Position numbers and translations under genes: made by a program. Positions 7,508 to 16,164 of a stretch of DNA of 64,000 nucleotides are shown here, in pieces. Source of the stretch: Mesorhizobium sp. LSJC280B00 (GTDB lineage Bacteria; Pseudomonadota; Alphaproteobacteria; Rhizobiales; Rhizobiaceae); NCBI RefSeq assembly GCF_000502835.1, contig NZ_AYVL01000010.1, forward strand, positions 99,628-163,627, in the 5' to 3' direction. Below the pieces are notes generated by a model that worked only from the letters and a program-made list of their open reading frames with translations, searched no databases and was not told where the DNA came from. Numbering within the stretch: the first letter of the stretch is position 1; each line of letters begins with the position of its first letter.

Positions 7508-9508
7508 CTACAGCCCGAAAGGATAGGTCTCGGGAAGGCCTGTCCCCGCATGTTCCGGCCCAAGCGGCGTCACGGCACTGGTTTCATCGAACCAGACGAA
7601 AGCATCGAACTGGCGGGCGAGCGAGGCGTCCGCATAATGGCTGTGGAGCTCGGTTTCGGGCCGGTAGATGACGCCGATAAAGCGTTCCAGCCGGCGCTCC
7701 AGAAGCCGTTCGCGCAGCGTGTCGTCGCGATCGAAATCGAGCAGGAAAGGCGAGACGCCGCTGTCGTGGCAAAGCCGCTCATAGCTGTCGTTGTGGGAAG
7801 GCCGAACCGGTTTCACTTCCATGTCGCCGTCCCAGTCGGTGGCGGCGGCCACCGTCCCGGAATGCGTACTGAGCCCGATCAAGGCAACCTCGTCGCCAAA
7901 ACGCTGGCGGCAGAGCTGGCCGATATTCAGTTCGTCCCTGACGATCCCCATTTCGGTATAGCGGGCATCGCCGATATGGGAATTATGTGCCCACACCACC
8001 GCCTTGGCGTTCGGGCCGCGGGCCTGCAGCAGGTGCTCCAGCGTTTCGAACATATGGGTGTCGCGCAGGTTCCAGGATTGCGCGCCGCCGTAATACATGG
8101 TGCGGTAATAGCGCTCGGCGGAGGCGACCAGACGGGCATTCTGGCTCGCGTCGAGGAAATCGATGCCGTCCTGCTGCGCGTAGTCGAGCTCTCTGGAAAG
8201 CAGTTCCCGGCATTGCTCGAGCACGGCCTTCTCGCATTTCTGGTAACCGGAGGTGAGTGCGACACGGCCATAGGTGGCCGGGTCGTTCTGCCACGGCGTC
8301 AGGCAGCCATAGCGTTCGCGCGCGATCCTCGCCGCCTGCGGATCGACCCGGTCGAGATATTGCAGGACCGCCGCAATCGATCCACCCATATTGTAGATGT
8401 CGAGGCCATAGAACCCGGCCCGCCGGGAGGATAGCCTGATCCGCTCATTATGCTGTCGCATCCAGTCGACGAACTCGGCGACGTCGGTGTTGCGCCACAT
8501 CCAGGTGGGAAAGCGCTGGAACGGCGGATCTGCGCCAGGCCGCGGCGGCCGATGGCGGACGTAGCGGTCGATCGCCGCGGCATCGGGCCAGTCGGCCTCG
8601 ACCGCGACGATGGTGAAGCCATGCTTCTCGATCAGCCTGCGAGTGATCGCGGCGCGCGCACGGTAGAACTCCGACGTGCCGTGGCTGGCTTCGCCGAGCA
8701 AGACGACGCGGCGGTCGGCAAACCGGTCGAACAGCGCACCGAAGGCCGGATCGTCGAAATCCGGAAGCGGTTCGGCGGCGGCCGCGATCATCTGCGGCAG
8801 GCTGCTCCTGCGCTGATGCCGGTGCGGAAGATCGGCCGCTATCTGGCTGTCGCTGCCTGGCTCGCCCCAGCCTTGCTCGCCGATCAGCGGAACAAACCGC
8901 ACGCCGCCGAAATCCTCCTCAGTGTAGGTTGCGGCGCCGGTACGGGTGACCTTGAGCAGGCGCTGCGAGTCGAATTCATCGCCGACCGGGATGACAAGCC
9001 GGCCAGCGACGTCGAGCTGTTCCTGCAGAGCGAGCGGTGCGCCGGGTCCGGCGGCCGCAACCAGGATCGCATCGAAGGGTGCCGCCTCGGGCCAGCCTTT
9101 GGTGCCGTCGCCGGTGCGGACTTCGATATTGTCGTAGCCAAGCTTTTTGAACCGCTGCCTTGCCGTTTCAGCCAACGCGGCGTGGCGCTCGATCGTGTAG
9201 ACGCGTTCGACGATCCGGCTCATTACGGCAGCCGCATAGCCCGAGCCGGTGCCAACCTCGAGGACGTGGTCGCCGGCTCCGACCTCGGCCATTTCGATCA
9301 TGAACGCAACGATGTAGGGCTGCGATATCGTCTGACCTTCGGCGATCGGCAGCGGCCCGTCCTCATAGGCGAATTCTTCAAAGCCAGGATCGACGAAAGC
9401 CTCGCGCGGGACCTCGCGCATCGCCTGAAGGACATTGCGGTCGCGAATGCCACGGCGGCTCAAGTGGATGTCGACCATTTGGTTGCGGGCATGGGAGAGA
9501 TCGAGCAT
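7508..9508 (-). CDS. pcm: Protein-L-isoaspartate methyltransferase fused to erythromycin-esterase domain
   Basis: One 666-residue frame carries two enzymes. Residues 1-215 are a protein-L-isoaspartate O-methyltransferase, with LPIAEGQTISQPYIVAFM at 53-70 and the SAM motif VLEVGTGSGY at 82-91; it repairs aged aspartate and asparagine sites. Residues 240-666 are an erythromycin esterase / succinoglycan-biosynthesis-like domain (COG2312), with LGEASHGTSEF at 271-281 and AVEADWP near 302-308. No stop or frameshift separates them. The ATG follows AGGAGGAGC. A near-consensus EcfG promoter lies at 9631-9655. True macrolide hydrolysis is doubtful; most chromosomal COG2312 proteins have unknown substrates. 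Confidence 0.88.
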   Translation of the reverse strand: MLDLSHARNQMVDIHLSRRGIRDRNVLQAMREVPREAFVDPGFEEFAYEDGPLPIAEGQTISQPYIVAFMIEMAEVGAGDHVLEVGTGSGYAAAVMSRIVERVYTIERHAALAETARQRFKKLGYDNIEVRTGDGTKGWPEAAPFDAILVAAAGPGAPLALQEQLDVAGRLVIPVGDEFDSQRLLKVTRTGAATYTEEDFGGVRFVPLIGEQGWGEPGSDSQIAADLPHRHQRRSSLPQMIAAAAEPLPDFDDPAFGALFDRFADRRVVLLGEASHGTSEFYRARAAITRRLIEKHGFTIVAVEADWPDAAAIDRYVRHRPPRPGADPPFQRFPTWMWRNTDVAEFVDWMRQHNERIRLSSRRAGFYGLDIYNMGGSIAAVLQYLDRVDPQAARIARERYGCLTPWQNDPATYGRVALTSGYQKCEKAVLEQCRELLSRELDYAQQDGIDFLDASQNARLVASAERYYRTMYYGGAQSWNLRDTHMFETLEHLLQARGPNAKAVVWAHNSHIGDARYTEMGIVRDELNIGQLCRQRFGDEVALIGLSTHSGTVAAATDWDGDMEVKPVRPSHNDSYERLCHDSGVSPFLLDFDRDDTLRERLLERRLERFIGVIYRPETELHSHYADASLARQFDAFVWFDETSAVTPLGPEHAGTGLPETYPFGL

Positions 9509-9630
9509 CTTTTTGCTCCTCCTATGGGCCTCCGCTACAATCGCCCAAGCTGCTCAACGCCACCTCGGCCGGCTCGTATCTCAGGGCCTCGGCAGTCCCT
9601 TTGGATCCAAGCAATGCGGTGCATCTCCCT

Positions 9631-9655
9631 AACCGTTGGCAAGCCCCGAGGTTCC
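9631..9655 (-). promoter_or_regulatory. EcfG-type promoter, near-consensus
   Basis: The minus strand reads GGAAC, 16 bases, GGTT, one mismatch to the EcfG consensus. It points at the pcm-esterase fusion about 120 bp away. It is the only signal I see in the 298-bp gap 9509-9806, which holds no convincing gene. Confidence 0.4.
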
Positions 9656-9806
9656 CCAAAAGACCGACCCGCTTTTGTCCGGCGAGGCGGGTTGCAGGAT
9701 CGGCAATCGCTAGCCACGCCGCCCAAACTTATTTCAAGGCAAATCCTTTCTCCGACGCGACGCCACTCCAGATAACGACGGACGAGGGTATTCCGGAGGC
9801 ATTTCC

Positions 9807-12218
9807 ATGAACGACGAGGTCCGCACCGCTGCGCACACGACCGGCCTTGACCAGATCGATCTGATGGACCGCTACTGGCGCGCCGCGAACTACATCTCGG
9901 TTGGCCAGATCTACCTGCTCGACAATCCGCTCTTGCGCGAGCCCTTGCGGCCCGAGCACATCAAGCCGCGGCTGCTCGGCCATTGGGGCACGACGCCCGG
10001 CCTCAATTTCATCTATGTGCATTTAAACCGGATTATCCGTGAACGTGGTCTCGATGTCCTGTTCATCTGCGGCCCGGGTCACGGCGGCCCGGCAATGGTC
10101 GCGAACAGCTGGCTCGAGGGCACCTACAGCGAAATCTATCCCGAGGTCGGCGGGGACGAAGACGGCCTGCGAAAGCTGTTCCGGCGGTTCTCGTTTCCCG
10201 GCGGAGTGCCGAGCCACGCGGCTCCGGAGACACCCGGCTCGATCCACGAAGGCGGAGAGCTCGGCTATGCGCTGGTCCATGCCTTCGGCGCCGCCTTCGA
10301 CAATCCGAACCTTGTGGTTGCCTGCGTCGTCGGCGACGGCGAAGCCGAGACCGGCCCGCTCGCCGCGGCCTGGCATTCCAACAAGTTCCTGAACCCGGCA
10401 TCCGACGGTGCCGTCCTGCCGATCCTGCATCTCAACGGCTACAAGATCGCCAGCCCGACCATCCTCGGCCGCATGGAAGACGAGGCGTTGCGCAGCCTGT
10501 TCCTCGGCTATGGCTACGAAACCTTTTTCGTGGAAGGCCATGAGCCTGCCCCGATGCATCGGGAGATGGCCCGCACGCTCGATACCGTGCTCGACCGGAT
10601 CCACTCCATCCAGGAGCCTGCAAGAGCCGCGGGCTGGAAGGGAGAGCGGCCGCTGTGGCCGATGATCGTGCTGCGCAGCCCAAAGGGCTGGACCGGGCCG
10701 AAAGAGGTCGACGGCAAGAAGGTCGAGGATTTCTGGCGCTCGCACCAGGTCCCGGTGTCGAACGCACGAGGCGATGCGGCGCACCGGCAGATCCTCGAAG
10801 ACTGGATGCGCAGCTACGAACCGAAGACGCTGTTCGACGAACGCGGGCATCTCCTGGCGGAGCTCGCGGCGCTGGCACCGACAGGGTCAAGACGCATGGG
10901 CGCAATCCCCTACGCCAATGGCGGCCTGCTGAAACAAGACCTCGTGCTTCCCGATTGGAAAGGCCTCGCGCTCGACGTACCGCGTCCGGGCGGCACTGTC
11001 GGGGAGGCGACGCGGACCGTCGGCAGCTATCTTCGCGATGTGATCCGCTTGAACGCCGAGGCCAGGAATTTCCGGCTGATGGGACCCGACGAGACGTCCT
11101 CCAACCGCCTCGACGACGTGTTCGAGGTTACGGATCGGGTCTGGATGGAGCGGATCGAGCCTTACGACGTCCATCTTTCCCGTGACGGCCGCGTCATGGA
11201 AGTGCTCAGCGAGCATCTTTGCCAAGGCTGGCTGGAGGGCTATCTGCTGACCGGCCGCCACGGCCTGTTCTCGTGCTACGAGGCGTTCGTCCACATCATC
11301 GATTCCATGGTCAACCAGCACGCCAAATGGCTGAAGACCTCCGGCGAACTTGCCTGGCGCAAGCCGATCGCCTCGCTCAACTACCTGCTGACCTCGCATG
11401 TCTGGCGACAGGATCACAACGGCTTCAGCCATCAGGACCCAGGCTTTGCCGATTTCGTCGCCAACAAGAAGGCCGACACGGTCAGGCTCTATTTCCCGCC
11501 CGACGCCAACACGCTGCTGTGGATCACCGACCATTGCCTGAAAACCTACAACCGCATCAACGTCATCGTCGCCGGCAAGCAGCCGGCGCCGCAATGGCTG
11601 TCCGCCGAAGACGCGGAAGCACACTGCAAGGCCGGCGCCGGCATCTGGGAATGGGCCGGGACGGTTGCCAAGGGCGAAGATCCGGATGTGGTCCTGGCCT
11701 GCGCCGGCGACGTGCCGACGCTGGAGACGCTGGCTGCAGCCGATATCCTGCGCTCGGGCATTCCGGACCTGAATATCCGCGTCGTCAATGTCGTCGACCT
11801 GATGATTTTGCAGTCGAATTCCGAGCATCCGCATGGCTTTGCCGATGACAGGTTCGACGCGCTGTTCACCAGGGCCAAGCCGGTCATCTTCGCCTATCAC
11901 GGCTATCCCTATCTCATTCACCGTCTGACCTACCGGCGCGCCAACCACGACAACATGCATGTGCACGGCTTTCGCGAGGAAGGCACGACGACGACGCCGT
12001 TCGATATGGTGGTGCTCAACCAGCTCGACCGCTACCATCTCGCGCTCGCCGCGATCGCGCGTGTGCCGGGGCTGGCCGAGCGGGCGAAGGATCTTGCCGC
12101 GGCGTTGCACGGGAAATTGGCTGAACACACGGCCTATGTCCGCGAACATGGCGAGGACATGCCCGAGATCCAGAAATGGTCTTGGCCGCAGGACGGCGCG
12201 ACGAGGGCCGGCGATTGA
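9807..12218 (+). CDS. xfp: Phosphoketolase
   Basis: This 803-residue thiamine-diphosphate enzyme cleaves xylulose-5-phosphate (and often fructose-6-phosphate) with phosphate to acetyl phosphate plus an aldose phosphate. Family signatures include [19 protein letters not shown] at 57-75, GPGHGGPA at 89-96, and the ThDP site GDGEAETG at 176-183. Length fits the family. Its TGA overlaps the ATG of acetate kinase by one base, so acetyl phosphate made here is converted to acetate and ATP by the next gene. Whether the substrate is X5P only or also F6P cannot be read from sequence. Confidence 0.95.
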   Translation: MNDEVRTAAHTTGLDQIDLMDRYWRAANYISVGQIYLLDNPLLREPLRPEHIKPRLLGHWGTTPGLNFIYVHLNRIIRERGLDVLFICGPGHGGPAMVANSWLEGTYSEIYPEVGGDEDGLRKLFRRFSFPGGVPSHAAPETPGSIHEGGELGYALVHAFGAAFDNPNLVVACVVGDGEAETGPLAAAWHSNKFLNPASDGAVLPILHLNGYKIASPTILGRMEDEALRSLFLGYGYETFFVEGHEPAPMHREMARTLDTVLDRIHSIQEPARAAGWKGERPLWPMIVLRSPKGWTGPKEVDGKKVEDFWRSHQVPVSNARGDAAHRQILEDWMRSYEPKTLFDERGHLLAELAALAPTGSRRMGAIPYANGGLLKQDLVLPDWKGLALDVPRPGGTVGEATRTVGSYLRDVIRLNAEARNFRLMGPDETSSNRLDDVFEVTDRVWMERIEPYDVHLSRDGRVMEVLSEHLCQGWLEGYLLTGRHGLFSCYEAFVHIIDSMVNQHAKWLKTSGELAWRKPIASLNYLLTSHVWRQDHNGFSHQDPGFADFVANKKADTVRLYFPPDANTLLWITDHCLKTYNRINVIVAGKQPAPQWLSAEDAEAHCKAGAGIWEWAGTVAKGEDPDVVLACAGDVPTLETLAAADILRSGIPDLNIRVVNVVDLMILQSNSEHPHGFADDRFDALFTRAKPVIFAYHGYPYLIHRLTYRRANHDNMHVHGFREEGTTTTPFDMVVLNQLDRYHLALAAIARVPGLAERAKDLAAALHGKLAEHTAYVREHGEDMPEIQKWSWPQDGATRAGD

Positions 12219-13399
12219 TGCGACGATCGATCCTTGCGTTGAATGCCGGCTCGTCGAGCATCAAGTTCGGGCTTTACGATCTTGGAGTGTCCGCTGAGCT
12301 GGATCTTGCCTCGCGCGGTTCGCTGGATTTGGGCGATGCGCCAAGGCTGACCGCAAAAGCCGCCGATGGGGCGGTGCAGTGCGATCGGCCACTTGCAGCA
12401 GACGCATCGCCCGATTTAGGCATCGGCCAGATGCTGCAATGGATCGAGAACGAACTTGGCGGAAGGAAACTCATCACCGCCGGCCATCGCATCGTCCATG
12501 GCGGCCGCGACTTCGTCGAACCTGTCCGCCTGACGCCGACAATTGTCGAGGCTCTCGACAGGCTGACGCCGCTTGCGCCACTGCACCAGCCGCGCAGCCT
12601 CGCGCCGATCCGGGCGCTTGCCGCGTTGCGGCCCGACCTGCCGCAGGTCGGATGCTTCGACACCGCCTTCCATCGGACCATCGAGCCTCTGGTCAGCCGT
12701 TTCGCGCTGCCGCGCCGCTATGAGGCAGACGGCATCCACCGCTACGGCTTTCACGGGCTTTCCTACGAATATGTCGCCGGCCGGCTCAAGCAGATATCGC
12801 CCGATCTGGCGGCGAAAAGAACCATCGTCGCCCATCTCGGCAATGGGGCGAGCCTGTGCGCCATGCGCGCCGGGCGCAGCGTCGATACGACGATGGGCTT
12901 TTCGGCGCTTGACGGCCTGGTCATGGGCACGCGCTGCGGCGCCATCGATCCGGGCGTGCTTTTGTACCTGCTGCTGGAAAGAGGCTTTTCGGGAGAGGCG
13001 CTGCAGCACATGCTCTATGAGGAATCCGGCCTGCTCGGCGTGTCCGGTATTTCCGGCGACATGCGCTCGCTGGAGGCCAGCGACGACCGTCGGGCGCGCG
13101 AAGCGCTGGAGCTTTTCGCCTTCCGCGCCGGCAGGGAAGTTGCCGCCCTCGCCAACACGCTGGGTGGCCTCGAATGCCTGGTGTTCACCGCCGGCATCGG
13201 CGAGCACTCGGCCACGGCCCGTAAAGCGATTTGCGACAGGCTTGGCTGGCTTGGCGTGGCGATCGACGAGGCCGCCAACCGCTCTCATGCCGCGCTGATG
13301 AGCCAGGCGGAGAGCAAGGTGGAAGTCCGCGTCGTGGCGACCGACGAAGAAGGTGTCATCGCCCGCCACACGCGCAAGGTAATGGAGGGGCCCGGCTGA
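12218..13399 (+). CDS. ackA: Acetate kinase
   Basis: This 393-residue kinase interconverts acetyl phosphate and ADP with acetate and ATP. The start [20 protein letters not shown] carries the N-terminal family signature. YGFHGLSYEY, HLGNGASLCA and the TMGFSALDGLVMGTRCG signature follow in order. The ATG at 12218 lies inside the TGA of the phosphoketolase gene, so translation is coupled; the upstream in-frame extension from 12176 overlaps xfp and lacks homology. The xfp-ackA pair is a compact route from pentose phosphates to acetate and ATP. Confidence 0.95.
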   Translation: MRRSILALNAGSSSIKFGLYDLGVSAELDLASRGSLDLGDAPRLTAKAADGAVQCDRPLAADASPDLGIGQMLQWIENELGGRKLITAGHRIVHGGRDFVEPVRLTPTIVEALDRLTPLAPLHQPRSLAPIRALAALRPDLPQVGCFDTAFHRTIEPLVSRFALPRRYEADGIHRYGFHGLSYEYVAGRLKQISPDLAAKRTIVAHLGNGASLCAMRAGRSVDTTMGFSALDGLVMGTRCGAIDPGVLLYLLLERGFSGEALQHMLYEESGLLGVSGISGDMRSLEASDDRRAREALELFAFRAGREVAALANTLGGLECLVFTAGIGEHSATARKAICDRLGWLGVAIDEAANRSHAALMSQAESKVEVRVVATDEEGVIARHTRKVMEGPG

Positions 13400-13436
13400 G
13401 GCGGATGGCCTCGAATGGCGGCGCTTGCTCGACCGG

Positions 13437-13625
13437 CTACGTCGCGAGGGCGGCCGATCTGTTGAACACGATGGTCACCCGCGTTCCTTTGCCGGGGGCA
13501 GAATCCACCTCGAACCGGGCTTTGGCATTTTCGGTCAGCGATTGAGCGATCAGTGCTCCGAGCTTGCCGGGTTTCGGCCAGGTCTCGCCTTCGCTCGGTT
13601 TTTTCGGCTTCGGCGGACATTCCAA
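13437..13625 (-). pseudogene. Possible histidine-kinase ATPase remnant
   Basis: A 62-codon frame ends with LGALIAQSLTENAKARFEV followed by DSAPGKGTRVTIVF, resembling the last strand-helix-strand of a HATPase_c domain (a G-rich LG helix start and a GKGT-V-I-F end). Nothing upstream encodes the N, G1 or H boxes, and the first 20 residues are proline and lysine rich. It could be the decayed end of a sensor kinase or a chance frame with a lucky tail. No ribosome site is evident. The 350-bp gap 13400-13753 holds nothing else. Confidence 0.35.
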
Positions 13626-13753
13626 GCTTTCGATGTTTTGGGTGGGACCATGATCAATATCAGGTCGCTCGCCAACTGCGAAGTCCGCTCATTGCCACCA
13701 CGCGGCCAGGCATGGCGGAGAGCCGAGATCGTGGTTGAGAAGCGGCTGAAGGC

Positions 13754-14002
13754 TCAGCTCGAATGGCTCTGCTCGACCAGATGGTATTTGTACCGGTCGC
13801 GAATATGCTCGTTGAAGAACCGGCCCTTTGACGAGGCTTTGCGGAATGCCGCGTGGACCTGCGGCGGCACGTCCTCGTAATCATAGCGGCTTCCGCTCGG
13901 GGCGAACCATACGGAGAGGATCCTCGTCGCCGGTTGGTAATCGATGCTTCTGATCGCAGTTGAAGGCATCCTCGACAGGTCCAATGCTCGGCAGTGCTCC
14001 AT
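13754..14002 (-). CDS. KTSC domain protein
   Basis: An 82-residue protein whose core (SRMPSTAIRSIDYQPATR, then LSVWFAPSGSRYDYEDVP and a helix ending GRFFNEHIRDRY) matches the KTSC domain, a small beta-rich module often attached to nucleic-acid enzymes or found alone. Its function is not known. The start is uncertain: the first ATG at 14002 gives 82 residues, while an internal ATG at codon 12 (MPSTA) gives 71. A near-consensus EcfG promoter lies at 14022-14046 on the same strand. Confidence 0.75.
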   Translation of the reverse strand: MEHCRALDLSRMPSTAIRSIDYQPATRILSVWFAPSGSRYDYEDVPPQVHAAFRKASSKGRFFNEHIRDRYKYHLVEQSHSS

Positions 14003-14021
14003 TCCATATCGTCATGTGAAT

Positions 14022-14046
14022 AACCCTGCACGGAGAGCGAGGTTCC
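14022..14046 (-). promoter_or_regulatory. EcfG-type promoter, near-consensus
   Basis: The minus strand reads GGAAC, 16 bases, GGTT, ending 20 bp before the first start codon of the KTSC gene. Confidence 0.4.
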
Positions 14047-14098
14047 TTGCTACCGAAGCAGCCTTGCCGCTACGGGCCGGCTTCACCAAATACGGTTG

Positions 14099-14701
14099 AT
14101 GCCATCGCCCAAGACATCGGCTGCAGCCCGCCAGGGCGATCTCTTTGCCGCCGCCGACGACCTGCCGGAAGGATTCCGCTACCGGCCCGAACTGATCACG
14201 CCGGACGAAGAAGCAGCGTTGGCGAGCCAGCTCGCAAGCCTGCCTTTTCAGGCCTTCGACTTTCACGGCCATCTGGCAAACCGGCGGGTGGTCGGTTTTG
14301 GGCTGCGTTATGATTACGACCGGCGCGAAGTCGTCGAGGCACCGCCGATACCCGGCTTTCTGCTGCCGCTCAGGGAAAAGGTTGCAGCCTTCGCCCGCCT
14401 GCCCGCCGAGACCTTCGTGCAGGTGCTGATCAACGAGTACCGGCCGGGCGCCGGTATCGGCTGGCACCGCGACAAGCCTCATTTCGAGGCCGTCGCCGGT
14501 GTTTCCCTGCTGGCCGCCTGCAGCTTTCGCCTGCGGCGGAAAAACGGCACGCGATGGGACCGCAAGACGGTCACCGTCGAGCCAAGATCGGCCTATCTGA
14601 TGACGGGCGCCGCGCGCAGCGAATGGGAGCACAGCATTCCGCCGGTTGCGGAGCACCGCTATTCGATCACGTTGCGCACGCTGCGGCCGCAACGCGCTTA
14701 A
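14099..14701 (+). CDS. AlkB-like 2-oxoglutarate/Fe(II) dioxygenase
   Basis: This 200-residue protein belongs to the AlkB superfamily, which removes alkyl groups from nucleic-acid bases by oxidative demethylation. The metal ligands are seen as WHRDKP (H123, D125) and WEHSIPP (H178), and the 2-oxoglutarate-binding arginines in RYSITLRTLR near 187-196. NEYRPGAGIGWH precedes the first motif, as in AlkB-like proteins of the ABH2/3 type. The ATG at 14099 directly follows an in-frame TTG; I chose the ATG. It is divergent from KTSC and convergent with nudix. DNA versus RNA substrate cannot be told. Confidence 0.88.
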   Translation: MPSPKTSAAARQGDLFAAADDLPEGFRYRPELITPDEEAALASQLASLPFQAFDFHGHLANRRVVGFGLRYDYDRREVVEAPPIPGFLLPLREKVAAFARLPAETFVQVLINEYRPGAGIGWHRDKPHFEAVAGVSLLAACSFRLRRKNGTRWDRKTVTVEPRSAYLMTGAARSEWEHSIPPVAEHRYSITLRTLRPQRA

Positions 14702-14755
14702 AGCAGAGCGGTGAGGAAGCCCGAGCACTGCCCTAAGAACTGGGCTGAAACAAAT

Positions 14756-15220
14756 TCATCCGTCGCCATGCCGGCCGGCAAAGTCCGCCAACATGGCGCG
14801 CTGGCCTTTCAGTATCTTGAGGTTGGCTTCAGGCAGGGAGAACCAGCCCGCTTTGTCGACTTCGGCAAATTCCTTCATCGAGCCGGACCTTGGCGGCCAT
14901 TCCATGACGAAGGTGTTGCTGCTGATGGCGTCGCTGTCGAAATCCGTCTCGACGCACCATGCGATGACGAGCTTGCCGCCCGGCTGCCTGTAGCTGCCAA
15001 GGCTTTCGAAATCCCCGTCGATGGCAAGGCCGAGTTCCTCTTCGGCCTCGCGTTTTGCTGCCGCCAGCTCGTCCTCGTTCTCGTCGACCAAGCCCTTCGG
15101 GATCGACCATGCGCCGTCGTCCTTCTTCGCCCAGAATGGGCCGCCCGGATGCACCAGCAAGACCTGGAGATGTCCTTCGCTTCGGCGATAAATCAGCAAC
15201 CCTGCGCTGCGTTGGGCCAT
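14756..15220 (-). CDS. Nudix hydrolase
   Basis: A 154-residue Nudix-fold protein. The full Nudix box is present at residues 43-65: G43, E49, R57-E58, E61-E62, G64, as GLVDENEDELAAAKREAEEE then LGL. The preceding PFWAKKDDGAWSIPKG is typical of a subgroup that includes diadenosine-polyphosphate and sugar-nucleotide hydrolases; the substrate is unknown. I placed the start at the internal ATG (15220) behind CAGGGGAATAG rather than nine codons upstream. A palindromic EcfG promoter at 15278-15304 reads perfectly toward it and also toward ku. Confidence 0.88.
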   Translation of the reverse strand: MAQRSAGLLIYRRSEGHLQVLLVHPGGPFWAKKDDGAWSIPKGLVDENEDELAAAKREAEEELGLAIDGDFESLGSYRQPGGKLVIAWCVETDFDSDAISSNTFVMEWPPRSGSMKEFAEVDKAGWFSLPEANLKILKGQRAMLADFAGRHGDG

Positions 15221-15277
15221 TCCGCTATTCCCCTGACGAAAATGCAACGAACGTCCGGGCCGGCATGTGGAGCAGCC

Positions 15278-15304
15278 GGAACGATTTCCGCGCGCAGCCG
15301 TTCC
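15278..15304. promoter_or_regulatory. Bidirectional EcfG promoter between nudix and ku
   Basis: The plus strand reads GGAAC, 16 bases, CGTT (15278-15302) and the minus strand reads GGAAC, 16 bases, CGTT (15304-15280). The same 27 bp thus hold two exact EcfG consensus promoters back to back, because the ends GGAACG and CGTTCC are inverted copies. It sits 58 bp from the nudix start and about 27 bp from the ku start. Confidence 0.65.
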
Positions 15305-15330
15305 GTCCGTTCGACAAATGAGTGATCGAC

Positions 15331-16164
15331 ATGGCGACGCCGCGAGCTGCCTGGAAGGGCTTTATGAAAGTCGGATCGGTTTCCTGTGGCGTCAAGATCA
15401 TCGGTGCCGTCAGCGAGGCCGAGAAAGTGCATTTCAGGATCCTGAACCGCAAGGACGGTCTCCCGGTCAAGAGCGCCTATCTAGACGAGGAGACCGGCGA
15501 CACGGTCGAGGCGGCGGAGCAGGTAAAAGGCTATGAGGTCGAAAAGGGTGAGTTCATCCATATAGAGCCGGACGAAATCAAGAAACTGAAGATGGTATCG
15601 CAGCATACGCTCGAGATCGGCGAGTTCGTGCCTGCCGCCGAAATCGATGCACGCTACCTCGAAAAACCCTACTATCTCGTTCCGGCCGACGCGCCCTCCA
15701 CGGAGGCTTTCGCGGTGATCCGGGACGCCATGGCCAGGAAAAAGGTAGCAGCCCGCTCCTGCGTCGTGCTGTACCAGCGAGGCCGAGAGGTGCTGATCCA
15801 GCCACTGGGCAAGGGCATGCTGATGACGGAATTACGCAACCACAATGAAGTGGTCGCGGCGGACGCGGTGTTCGAAGGGCTGAAGGCTCGCAAGGTCGAT
15901 CCCGAGATGCTGGAAATCGCGCAATTGCTGATCGACAAGAAGCCCGCCAAATTCGACCCGTCGAAGTTCGACGATACTTATGAAAAGGCGCTGGTTGCAA
16001 TGATCGAGGCCAAGCGCAAGGGCAAGAAACCGCCCAAGCCGGCACCTGAGCCCAAGACGAACGTCATCAATCTCGCCGATGTTCTGCGCAAAAGCCTGGC
16101 GCAGGAAGGCGGCAAGGCTCCCAGCAAAAAGCCGAGAACGGCCCCGAAACGCAAATCAGCCTGA
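15331..16164 (+). CDS. ku: Ku DNA end-binding protein
   Basis: This 277-residue bacterial Ku forms a ring on double-strand breaks and recruits a ligase for non-homologous end joining. The N-terminal MATPRAAWKGFMKVGSVSC pattern and the central EKPYYLVP segment are typical of Ku. The C-terminus is a lysine-rich tail (KPPKPAPEPK, then KKPRTAPKRKSA), as in Ku proteins that contact DNA or LigD. I used the ATG at 15331 rather than an in-frame GTG at 15322. No LigD is adjacent; a stand-alone ligase lies at 42.1 kb. The stop is followed directly by the ATG of the HWE kinase. Confidence 0.93.
   Translation: MATPRAAWKGFMKVGSVSCGVKIIGAVSEAEKVHFRILNRKDGLPVKSAYLDEETGDTVEAAEQVKGYEVEKGEFIHIEPDEIKKLKMVSQHTLEIGEFVPAAEIDARYLEKPYYLVPADAPSTEAFAVIRDAMARKKVAARSCVVLYQRGREVLIQPLGKGMLMTELRNHNEVVAADAVFEGLKARKVDPEMLEIAQLLIDKKPAKFDPSKFDDTYEKALVAMIEAKRKGKKPPKPAPEPKTNVINLADVLRKSLAQEGGKAPSKKPRTAPKRKSA

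Noticed and set aside
7508..8800. A true macrolide-resistance gene
   Set aside because: The erythromycin-esterase-like domain is chromosomal, fused to a repair enzyme and not near mobile DNA; resistance is not supported.
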